64,000 nt of DNA from Opisthocomus hoazin (taxonomy: Eukaryota > Chordata > Aves > Opisthocomiformes > Opisthocomidae), in NCBI RefSeq assembly GCF_030867145.1, contig NC_134428.1, positions 19,323,537-19,387,536 on the forward strand, given 5' to 3'. A model generated the notes under the pieces. That model was not told the origin of the DNA, made no database searches, and saw only the letters and a list, made by a program, of their open reading frames with translations. Numbering within the stretch: position 1 is the stretch's first letter; each line of letters opens with the position of its first letter. The position numbers and the translations under genes are program-made. Below, piece after piece: positions 13,201 to 23,400 of the stretch.

Positions 13201-14881
13201 CTGCCTTTACGTTGGAACACATCCCAGAAGCACTTTCAGCAACAGGAGAGATCTCCAGTGCTCTGAGGAGCTTTGCAGTATATGTAAGTCTGTCTGTGAA
13301 CTTCAGAGGATATTTGTATGCATAAAGAATATTTGTGGCGCAGATCTTGGAAAATAAGGACTGAAGGGAGGACAGCTAAGGAGAGAAACTGCTTGCTTTT
13401 AAAATTGCTGTTTTTGTAATCAGCTTTGAGATTAGGAATAAGAAGTGTTACAGCTAATTTTGAGGGAGCTGTTTCTTTTCTTCCTGCTTTATACAGTAGT
13501 AAACGTTTTTGGAGGGAGGTGATTGTTTTTGATTTGGTATCGTTCTTTCCGGCACTCGAATTGTTCCATCCTTCCACCACTCCTGCTGCTTACCCTCTCC
13601 CTCCCCAGTGTTGGCTTTGCACCTTGTCTGTGATGTGCCTTCAGTGTGTTTTAAATTGATTTTAACTAGCACCACAGCTGCTTAGGCAGGACTGCAGAAC
13701 AGAAGACCACAGGCTACATCAGAGTGTAGCTGTGATCCCTGAGAACATTTGTCTAGCTCCATTAAATGCTGAAGCCGCCGTCTGCAAGCATCTGAATCTT
13801 GGCTTCCGTCTTGTTTGTGATGTTGCTGTTTTCTCATTCTTGTTTGTCCTGAGCAGTTTACATTGTACACTGCGATCTTGGTTGTGCCATGGAAATGATG
13901 GGGTTTGACCGTGAAAACAGCAACATACAAACATAGCACAGCTCTTTGCAGTTCAGGAAAGTCAAATGCAGAGCTGTGGCTGAAGAAGCATGACGTTCCA
14001 CGGGAAGTATTCTGACCTCGGTTTCAGAGACTTGCGTTGACAGGCAGTTAGGTAGGCATGCTTCTGGCTTCGGTTTGACTTGAAATGTGATGGAAGCAAA
14101 CGTCTTTCTCCTGTTGTTCTAGGGTCTAGATAATGAATATCAAGAAGGCGGCAAGCTTCTAGGACAGTATGTCTACGACCAAGACGGAGAACCACTGCAG
14201 ACCTTTCCAGTGATGGTAAGTCTGGATGAGAAGATTTCAAGTGTCAGAAGAAGCACACGCATATTTTCTAGGGTAGTGCACAATGAGCAGTGAAGGAAAA
14301 AGGCTTCATTCTCTGTTGGGCACCGTAGAAACTGAGGTGGAAAGTAGCTACTGATCTGCCTCAAAACCTAAGGTTCGGATAGGTTAGAGGGGAGGAAAGT
14401 TTTGTGCCAGGTGGACACAAGTGGTGTGAAGATACCGAACGTATGAGGAGTCTGCTTCATGCTGCTTCTGACTCCCTTCACAAAAAAACCCCCAACAAAC
14501 CGGTTGTAAGGCAAAGAAGGTTCTGTTCCAAGTGGCAGAAGGTTCCCAAGGCATCACTCAGTTGTTAATCAAAGTTGGTAGTTGCAGGAATGAAGGAAAG
14601 CGCCTTCAGTTGCACCTGTTTATACTCCAAACCGAACTCTGGTTTGTGTGTTTGTTTTTTCCTTCTGCAGGAGAAAAGTGAAAACGCATTCCAAATAGTG
14701 GAACTGAGAGTGTTTTCTAACTGGGGACATCCGGAATATACCTGCCTTTATCGGTTCAGAGTGCATGGGAAACTTGCTGAATAATCTCCAGCACTTCAGC
14801 TTGGACTGGTTTTACGGTTGTGCATTTTGTTCTCGATTTTTGTATATGCCGGAAAGCCTAGAAGACTGGAATCTTGCCTTT

Positions 14882-15773
14882 TTCTTCGTGGAGGCAGTCG
14901 TGATGCGTGGGGCTGACTGCCTAGGTCTGGGCAAGCCCGTGCGTGGGCCTTCGTCCGCCTCGTCATTTGCCTGCCCCTCCGGTTCCATTGCCTCATACCT
15001 ATTGCATCAGGGCACCTGGTGTGGAGAGGGAGGCCAGGAGGGGATTCGCCTGCCGCCCCGAGCAGGGACCCGTTTCCATTCCCCGCTGTCTCTCAGGTGC
15101 TCTCCTTCAGCCTGGTGGCGAGAGGGCAGGGGATCTTCTGCTTCTTGCGGAACATCCATCCTGTGCGCTTGTTTCGGGGGTGGCAGGGCATGGCTCCACC
15201 AGTCTATTTCCCCCTCGCACTCCCTGATGCTCCTGAACCTTTCTGCCTCCTCTTTGAGCTCTGCCACCAGGACGAGCAGATCATCCACCTGGTCACAGCG
15301 CACGCAGGCATTCTGCCTGCTGCCCTCCCATACCAGTGACAGGCTCGGGCACTCCCTGCAGCCAGAGACCTGCACAGCTGCCTGTTTATGCGGGAGCTCT
15401 GTCTGGGTCGCCGTATTCCGCCTGGTGACGGCTTTCAGGCGAGTGGAGACCCTAGCTACTAGCTGAGCAAGTGATGACCACCGGCTGAATTTACCCCGGT
15501 AGCTGGCCGAGCCTCGGGGCCCTGCCTGCGCCAGCTGCCGTGCCAACTGCCGTGGCAGGCCCTGTTTGCCTGTCCTGGTCGCCGCACTGCGGGTCGCTCG
15601 TGCTCCCTCGGGGCTGCTTTTGTGAGGGGGGAGGGTGCCGCCGTCACTCTTGACCCCGCTCTTCTTTGGGGGGGGGGTTTGGTGGGGGCACGCTCTCTCT
15701 CGCCAGGCGGCTGTCTCGGCTGTTGTGCCGCTGAGAAAAGGTTTCCCCGGTGCAATCCCTCGCTCCGGAGCCC
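14882..15773 (-). mobile_element. CR1 LINE 5' end with ORF1 fragment, inverted (G1 copy)
   Basis: Read on the minus strand this is the GC-rich 5' region of a CR1 LINE followed by ORF1. It shows a C-x2-C...C-x2-C pair (CREC and CVRC), the acidic coil LVAELKEEAERFRSIRECEG, and near 14890 the ITTASTKKK stretch that in bird CR1 ORF1 precedes the esterase-like GDSL domain. The esterase domain itself is absent. The long minus-strand ORF at 15007-15942 is mostly this. The element begins about 100 bp after the SUN1 stop codon, so it lies in or next to the 3' UTR. Its 5' end abuts a GET4 exon 1 fragment. Confidence 0.75.
15535..15562. repeat. 12-bp minisatellite, G1 copy (two units)
   Basis: Tandem 12-mer of the form CTGCCGTGCCAA inside the CR1 5' region. 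This copy has one unit fewer than the versions near 30251, 42385 and 54512, so the repeat has changed length since the duplications. Confidence 0.7.
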
Positions 15774-15798
15774 AGATGTACCGGACGCTCTTCTTCAG
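15773..15798 (+). pseudogene. GET4: GET4 exon 1, 3' end only
   Basis: The last 26 bases of GET4 exon 1 (QMYRTLFFR) are followed by the GTGGGGC donor and GET4 intron 1 sequence that also follows the full exon at 32734. The start codon and about 130 coding bases are missing, replaced by the inverted CR1 fragment. It marks the ancestral SUN1-then-GET4 gene order. Confidence 0.75.
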
Positions 15799-16227
15799 GT
15801 GGGGCCCGGCGCGCCGCCCTGCCCCTCCCCGCCCGGCGTTCCAGAGCCTTCCCATGCACCCGGGTCCCCTGCCGCCCGCCGCGCCAGCGCCCGCTCGTAA
15901 TTGGCCGGCGCTTCTGCCGATCTCGACCTCCTGTGCCCTCATTGGGCTGCGGGGCGGCGGGGCGGGTACGTGCCGCGGAGGGTAGGGCTAGCGGCGCCAG
16001 CCCAAGCTGGGCGCGGGCCTGGCCTGAGAGCAGCGCGGGGCCCGCGGGTCGCTCCGGCCCGGCTGGGCCCGGCCCGGCCGTGTGAGATGGCCTGGGTGAC
16101 GGGCAGCGCTGAGTTTCGCCCCCCAGTCCCCAAGTGTCCCTTGGCAGCCCCAGGAGGGGATGGCCCGGGCCTGCCCCCCCGCCAGCGTACAGTGTCCCCC
16201 GGGGACTCGGACCTGGGCCCTGCCGCA
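15799..16227 (+). promoter_or_regulatory. CpG island with CCAAT and GC boxes
   Basis: Very GC- and CpG-rich tract. It has two inverted CCAAT motifs (ATTGG at 15900 and 15941) and overlapping GC boxes at 15951-15966, followed by TACGTG. Its first ~60 bp matches the start of GET4 intron 1; the rest is seen once only in this window. It lies 1.05-1.4 kb upstream of exon b1 of G2 on the same strand, so it is a candidate promoter for G2. It could equally be intron 1 CpG-island sequence of GET4. Start sites cannot be placed from sequence. Confidence 0.5.
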
Positions 16228-17278
16228 CTTAAAATACTGCTGTTTAGACTGGTTAGTTGACAGTATTCCAGGCCAGCTGTCTACTTTGAAATAAACAAAC
16301 TCAGTTTCAAACACTTGCTGAAAGAGGTGGGCTGTTTCTGAAAAGCAGGTTCATGTCTTTGCATGTCCTAAAAACTTCAGAAACTACTTTGGGGAGAAGA
16401 TGAAGCTTTGCAGAAACTTACAGTCAGGATTCAAAATCCTCTGTACTAGGGAGAATAAGAAAGGAAGAACTTCCCTACCCTGTGTAGAAAGTGCTGCTAC
16501 TTCTTGCTAAGACAGTGCAAAAACAAGCGTCATGTTTGTGAACTGCGAGATTGCATAATATGTATCTAGGATAAACCAGAGAAAAACGGATGAAAGACAA
16601 AACCATTTTTTGATTTGTTCAGAGTTAAAGATTTGTAATGATTAAGAGATGAAGAAATCTTTTAAAAACACTTGTTTTTTTTTAAACTCCTGGTAGTTAA
16701 AGTAGTGTAGCTAAAGTAGGGAGGTCTTGAAGTGTCTTCAAGTGGGGAAGTTCTTACTTGCTGGGAAGTGGAAACTTGGAGTAGTGTGGCATATGGATCT
16801 TTGGTTCTCCAAGCAAGGAACGGGCAACCCAAATGTTTAAAATATCAGCTTTGGCTCTAAATGAGTCTTTACCTTGAAACTCCGAGTGCATCCTGATTTT
16901 GAATTTGTGGCTCAGCGTGGCAAAGAAACTGTCCTGAATGGCTTCCTCTCTCCACTTGGTCCCCAAAGAACTGTGTGTCTAAAGCTGTACAACGAATGCT
17001 TGCTCTGGTTTGACTTCAAACATGGGTTTCCATGGTGGTTGTTTCTTTCTAACTAGCATTTGCTTTCAGTTGTTCAACTTGCAATGTGAATTGCTGAAGA
17101 GAACCTTGACTATCGACGTACTTCTAAGCTGTTTGTATTATGTGGCGTGTCTTGTAGGAGTTGCTCCATAACCCCGGATAAACTGCTTTGAATGGAAACT
17201 CAGACTAGCTTGAAGGGCGTGTTTGTTACGAGGGGAATTTTCTCTTCACCTCAGGTAACTTTGCTCTTCATGTTTCAG

Positions 17279-17490
17279 AAGCCTTCATGCTGCAGTTCGA
17301 GTTATTCTTCGTCTGCTTTGGATTTTGAGACTGAAAATAAAATAGATCCAGTATTTGATTCGCCAAGAATGTTGCGGCGTAGCTTACGGTTATCTGCTGC
17401 GGCATTGAAGAAATCCAGTGATGCACCAAAGGATACCCATCCTGACAGCTCTTACGCTGGAAACCTGTCCTTCAGAGAGCAGTCTTCCAA
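17279..17490 (+). CDS. SUN1-like: G2 exon b1: SUN1 N-terminal, lamina-facing region
   Basis: Phase 0 to 2, acceptor TGTTTCAG, donor GTAAGC. Encodes SSSYSSSALDFETENK followed by DPVFDSPRMLRRSLRL, which matches the nucleoplasmic N-terminus of SUN1 closely (human SSSYSSDALDFETEHK, then DPVFDSPRM). This is the strongest evidence that the family is SUN1 rather than SUN2 or SUN3. Confidence 0.85.
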
Positions 17491-20400
17491 GTAAGCACTT
17501 TTTGTCGTCACAAGTTAATTTCTCGGTTAGAGTCTTGAGACTTGCTGTTTGAACATGACAGTACAAACCTAGTTTCCCGGCTGCTTCATTCTTTGTTCTC
17601 GGCATTGACTGCCATACTCTGAGAATTATGCTCAGTGTGTGGTTTGCAGTGAAGTCTTTGCAAAAGCGTAGATGTTGGAGGACTGTCTTTTAAACCTGAT
17701 TTGAGCCGTTTAGTCATGTCAGTGTTAACATACCCTGCCTTTCTTTTTCATTTAAAGTGAGAGACAAAGAGAAATTTGCATCTTTCGTGCTGTATCGTAT
17801 GTGTCTTTGCTCTGTTTCGTAGGGTGCTGAAGCACCGCCCAAGTGTGAATAAGAAATCTGGCAGTGCAAGACACACACCAAGGAAGAATCTGTCCCACTC
17901 TTCCATTATCTGCCAAAGCAGTTTCAATAGCCATGCCAGTGATGCATCAATTGTATCCAGTGCATTGGGTGAATCCCGGATTCGAGAGCAGAGAGAAGTT
18001 ACTAATTTCTGGGGTAGGTAATCATTGCCATTGCTTGTATCAGACTGTGAAAGCTGCTTCTGGGTTGGCATGTATGAACGTGGGACTTTTACTTGGAGTT
18101 CTTGTCAGATATCATAGTTGATTGTGGCACTTCCTTACTTTTAAGACCAAATTTTTTTTTTTTTTCCCTTTGAAGATCTTGATGATGAAGGCAACCCTAA
18201 AGGTAACTATGGTTTCATTTTCTTTCCGAGTGCATTCTATTCAACGGTAACTAGCGACGGCGATACTGATAGCAGTGCTCTATATGTTTTACTCTTGGTT
18301 GGCTAGGTAGTGATACTACACTAATGCAGGGAAATGGTGATACAGAAACAGCAGAAAACAGCACAGTGGTCAATGGCTACACTTGCAGGGATTGCAGCAT
18401 GCTTTCTGAACGGAAGGAGGTTCTGACAGCATACTCGCCTTCTCGTGTGCCATCTTCCAGAATTTACTCCAGGGATAGGAGCCAGAAACATGCATCCAGT
18501 AAGTTACTTTCTCTTTTTTTTTTTTTTTTTTCATGTGGATGGCAGAATGGTGTACAGTTCAGTTGATGCTTTTTTCATGTAGTGTTCTTTAAGTACTCTT
18601 CCTGCCCTGCTAAATTTATCAATATCCAAATTCTAGATATCAGCTTACAAGGAATACCTTCCTCTGTTTCATTTGAAACTTTGCGTACTTGTTGGCTTCT
18701 GATATCTAATGATCAGCTTTTCTTTTTCAGTGCTACTGTAGGACTTACACGGTTTTCGAATACGTGTCTATTTCTAAGGTTTTGGTAAGGGTTTTCAGAT
18801 GAAACTGCTTCTGTATGGTCCAGATTTTTGATGCTTTTTTTTATTCTTACGTGAACTTTCAAAATTGAGCAGAACAGTTACTTTGCAGTGCTTCTGTTAT
18901 GCAAGAAATTGGAGAGATGCTGTCCTACTTTGCTTTGGGTTTTTTCTCCTCATTTAACCGTGCAGCTTATTAGAATGTTTTTAGAAGCTAAACCTCAAGT
19001 CCTTGAAAAATGGAACTCCAAAGGGGAAAACTGATTCCAGATAGACTCCCTGGTGACCATATTCCTAAAGCTCAAAACCAAATGAATCTGCTGTAAACAA
19101 GGTTCTGCCTTTTCAAGGCAATCTCCATTATAGGGATGCTTGTCCTCAGTGTCCTGACTGCATCTGCCTGCCTCTTGTATACCATCTGTAATTTCTTGAT
19201 GGTTGGTAGTCCTCAGTTCTCAGGAAGTTGTTTCGTGAGTGGCCTTGAATTAGGAACCGATTTTGGAATTCTGTCAGTGTGCTATTCTTGAATGAAGTAT
19301 GTTCTCAGTAGCAAGAAATCCGTTAGTTCGGACTGTGAGGTGTGACTTCAAGTGCTTTGGGGCAAGTATATCTTTTTGGTAAATCGGTATCACAGGTAGG
19401 AATTCTGTTGGCTTAGCGTCATGAATTACAAGGGACACTGTATGAAACCTACTTTCTGTGCTCCTGAGTTTGTATTCACGCAGGAGAATTCTACAAGGAA
19501 CTCATCTTTGCACATGCATTTGAACTTGAACTGAGTAGTTTGGGTTCAACTTCGGGAGGGCGGGGGAAGAGGCACACAGTCATGGCAGGTTTTGGGAATG
19601 TGGCTGATTCTAGGAGAGCAGCAGTATGGAGGACTGCCGCTTTGTTCCCGTGGCTCTGCAGAAGTGTGTGTCTCTAGCACTTGAGACAGACCGCTGCAGG
19701 AACTTCCTGCAATGCAGAGGCAGAGGAGGAGGTGAGAAGTCCTCACCCTTTCCAATCCACAAGAAGAATGCAGTTTGTCGCTTTGGAGCTGTAACCCACA
19801 AAATCAGTATCAACAGCTCACATCATCCTTGGGAAATCCTGAGTAGTGTAAGCAAGGAATTCATTGCTGTGTAGAGTTCTTAATTCTGATGAAGAAAAGG
19901 TATTCTTGCTGAAGTCATAGATTCTGTCTTGAAGGTGTTTTCCCTAGGATGTGTAGTTCTTCCAAAAGCTCTGCTCTAATACCCAGTGCATCCAGCCTTT
20001 TCAAACCACGCTTGCTTAAGTTTCACACTCCTGGCTAAACAAAGGTTTTCCATGCTTTTTCCTCACTCTTCGACAAGTTAGCGGTCACCAGAGGACAGAA
20101 GTACATCTTTAGGTAGGTGAACAATTTGTATTCACACTGTTTTTTCCAACAGGAGGAACCTGTTTCTACATGAGTAAGATTCTGCGATTGGTCAAACACA
20201 CTGCAGCATCTTTTGCATCACTGTTAGTGCAACTGTTTCAAATGGTTTTGCTGAAGCTGGGTTGTGAATTAAAAGGTACCTTTTCAGTTGTCTTCCTTGG
20301 TCTCCACAAAAAGCTGGAGTGTGTCTGCTGGGTTTTTTTCTTACGGACTTCATCTTTGGCACTACGGTGTTCTTTTTCTATAGTCTTTTGGCTGGCTCCT

Positions 20401-23400
20401 GTCTTTCTCTCTTTTCAGTTGTGCTACCCTTTTCCTACTTTCCCCCTGTTTTGGAAGTATCAGGATTCACATATGTGAGATACGTGTTACAGTTAAGATT
20501 CACATGTTGATTTTGACTAGGAAGTGGTAGAAGGTAATGTTTAAATTGAGAAACTGAAGTTGATTTTTTTTTTTTAAACTGTTTGCTGTGAGAGTGTCAA
20601 ATCCTAACTCTTCAATGTCTGTAGGTTTGGACTGTCTTCGTACCCTTAAGCCCACTGTGCCATTAAAGCTTGATGAGATCTGTCTTGCAAAACTAAAACT
20701 GCCATCATCACTCCGCACTACTCTAAAGCACATCTTGTTTTCCCCGAAAATGTTCCATTCTTCTTTAGTGCTTTCTCTTCTGTAACGCCTGCTCTGTGAG
20801 TGAAGTGAAATTGCCATAGGCAGAAGGTAACCGATTTCTGTGTGTGAATAAAACTTTGCGCTCTCCTGTTCTCTCTGCCTCAGTGCCTTGTAACTTGCTA
20901 ACGCTCTCTTCTCAGTCTTCTAAGATCTCCGGTAAAACCTGTACAAAGAGGTATTGCTTGGCCTGTTTGACAGGATGATGGGAATAGGAGCTGAAGATTT
21001 GAGGAGTTGTTACTTGGGGACTTTTGTACTAACTTTGCTATCTGAAAAGAAGCAAGAAAGGTTTTTGAATGAAAAGGCCCCCTGTTATTTACAGAAGGAA
21101 AAAAAAGAAGTTTGCACAGAGTAGGCTGCTGCTTTGGTTGTTTTTCAGTTTTTCTGTGACTAACCTGGCTTTAGTAGTGAACCAAGCCAGTTTAGCTGAA
21201 ATCTGTATCCATGATAGCTCAAATGCGCATATGTGAAAGGCTTTGAACTTGAGTTACATTCCATGTATGCTGTTTGAATGCGTTGCAGCTCACTCAGACT
21301 ACTGTGGAAGCATGAATGTGAAGGAGTTTTACAGAGAAGATGGCCATCTTGGTGTAAATGAGGAATCGATATGTAAGTAGAATGACTGATGTTGTCTTTC
21401 AGCCTTGGGCTGTACACCAGGTTGTTGCTGTAACAGTAATATCAGATGGCCCCTGACTCTAGGGAAGCTGCAAAGTCAACGATTGTTTGGCAACTTGAAC
21501 GTAGGGGCAAGAATGCCGATTGCCTGGTGTACTGTAAGATTTCCCCAAGCAAGATTGACTCTGCTGTAGTTTGCTTAGTGGTTTTTGGTTTGATAACTGG
21601 TGTGATGACATAGACTTGTTCAAGTTTTCTTGTAACAATCTTGATTTGATCCTGGCTTTGTCCCATTAATCGACTGTTACCACCACCAACCGGTGATGAC
21701 TGTAAGGGGAAGAAACCTCTTGAACTGTACGCCACAGACCACATGCAATCTTTACGGGCTAAAAGGGTAGCAAGGACCATTTGGCACACCTTTTCTTATG
21801 CAGGTTGACTTGGACCTTTTTTTTTCTCTTGTTTTTGTTTTGAATCGCAATCTCACAATGTTAATCCTACATATTGTTTTGCGTTTGTTTTCTTATCTTC
21901 ATCTATCAAAGTAGATGAAAAGTGTAAAGTGTCTAGAAAATTAATGAACAGCTCTTCTGTTTGATTCTTGCTGTGATACTGGCTTTTGTACGAGCTTGGC
22001 GCGCTGCTTAGCTATTAGGAAAAACAAGGTGTAGGGACAGCGTACACCTTGTATGTTAGAAAGAAGAAGTCATATTGTTAATTGATTCCACTTTGGGGCA
22101 GTTGGTACACTTGACAGGTTGAAAAGCTGCCTTGAAAAGAAAGCAAGGTATGAGGTATTGGTGTGCAGATGATTTGAATAAAGGGGTTTTAACATTTTAT
22201 TTTTGTTCTAGTGATAGTCAGTTTTTCCAGGAGTCTTCTAGTGGGATAGCATCTTCCCTGTGAGATGAGCGTTTGCTAGCTTGAATGACAGAGGCATCAA
22301 GAATCTGTGGAGTGCCCCTTATTCAGCAAAGGAAAATGATTTGAGACACTTCAGTCACCTAAATGTTTTGCAAAATATTGGGTTGGTAGATCTATAGTCC
22401 CGCAGATGAAGCCAGACATATCTGCTAATCTAAAAATGTAGGATTATTTTCTCAATTTGTACTACGTAGTATGTTCTGTAGAATGAGCAGTCCTAGTCTT
22501 GGAAATAGTAATTGTTGGCTTCAGTGGGCTTCAAGTCACAGCACTTTGTTCTAGTCTGTTGGGGTTTGTTGTTGTTGTTGGTTTTGTTCTTTCTAAGAGC
22601 CTCAAAATTGACCTGCTGAAGATCCTTGGGAACATTCAGTTTATTGAACGTTTACTGCTTGTAACTTTTAGTAGGGAATATTTTCTATTATTTGTGAGTA
22701 TTTCTCAGGCATCATTAATTCTTTCACTAGGATTTAAAACTTTTAATTGTTCCTTCTTCTGCACATGAACCCAGACAATGAACTTGATGTAGAACTCAGA
22801 ACAAATCAGATGCTTTTAAAGTAATGATGTGCTTAAAACTTGTTTTTGTGGTACTACTTTTTTACTCTTCTTCTACACTTAGCATGACATTGTTAGATAA
22901 ACAAGCTGCAAAAGGTAAACTTTGATTTTTGGAAAAGTGATACGCTACACAGATGCTGTTGATCATTCTGTTGATCTCTGTAGATGAAAATTGTGTTTCT
23001 AAATTGGCTTGCTTTTACTTGGCTTCATATTTATTAGTGGCTTGCTTTGCTTCTAAACAGTGAAGAACCAAGTCTGTAGATTACTGGAAGGTATGGTTTA
23101 AAATATTGCGGAACGTGTGATGTGCAGGGGATCGCATCTGTTTTACTGCATGTGCTGGGAAAGAACATTAAGCACGTATATGTATGTTACCACAAGAAGT
23201 GAATTTGTTGTAATCTAGGTTACTTTATGCTTGACGTGTTGCAAACAGTGGGAGCAACAGGATGGCTTGTGTCTCAGAAGGTGGTGTCTCTACTTTGGCT
23301 GGCCGTTCTTTCTCCAGGTGACTGTCTCAGTCTCTGTGTGTGTGTGTGTGTGCGCGCGCATTGCCCGTTCCTTTTGACAAACTAGGACTCTGCAGGACAT

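Larger units (their letters stand above)
2565..14784 (+). pseudogene. SUN1-like: SUN1-like copy G1, SUN-domain LINC-complex protein with nonsense codon
   Basis: Exons with matching phases: b1 2565-2776, b2 3109-3299, b3 3462-3488, b4 3593-3784, b5 5439-5561, b6 6574-6657, a1 9273-9366, a2 9479-9537, c1 10755-10900, c2 11059-11283, c3 about 11347-11539, c4 12080-12164, c5 12513-12628, c6 13116-13283, c7 14123-14215, c8 14671-14784. SUN1 proteins span the inner nuclear membrane and hold KASH proteins of the outer membrane through a trimeric SUN domain. G1 has TGA at 13176-13178 where G2-G4 have CGA (Arg), cutting the SUN domain after GYLVV. It also has derived replacements at conserved sites: Lys for Glu in the c5 motif SKTYD, Asp for Gly in QDKTDMVDF, Leu for Pro in KIYLTAF. 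Introns 3785-5438 and 6658-9272 show nothing else I can support. Most likely a decaying copy. Confidence 0.82.
1514..16227 (+). repeat. Tandem unit type 1, first copy (14,714 bp: A tail, B, A, C)
   Basis: The sequence from 1514 restarts at 16228 and stays near-identical for almost 7 kb (1514-8447 against 16228-23162, with only scattered substitutions and one A-run length change). The unit holds SUN1-like copy G1. Its right edge fuses a GC-rich promoter-like tract to the A tail within the CTTAAAATACTG motif. Confidence 0.9.

Noticed and set aside
15007-15942. 311-codon minus-strand ORF as a host gene
   Set aside because: Its C-terminal part is CR1 ORF1 and the rest is GC-rich CR1 5' sequence and CpG island where stops are rare.
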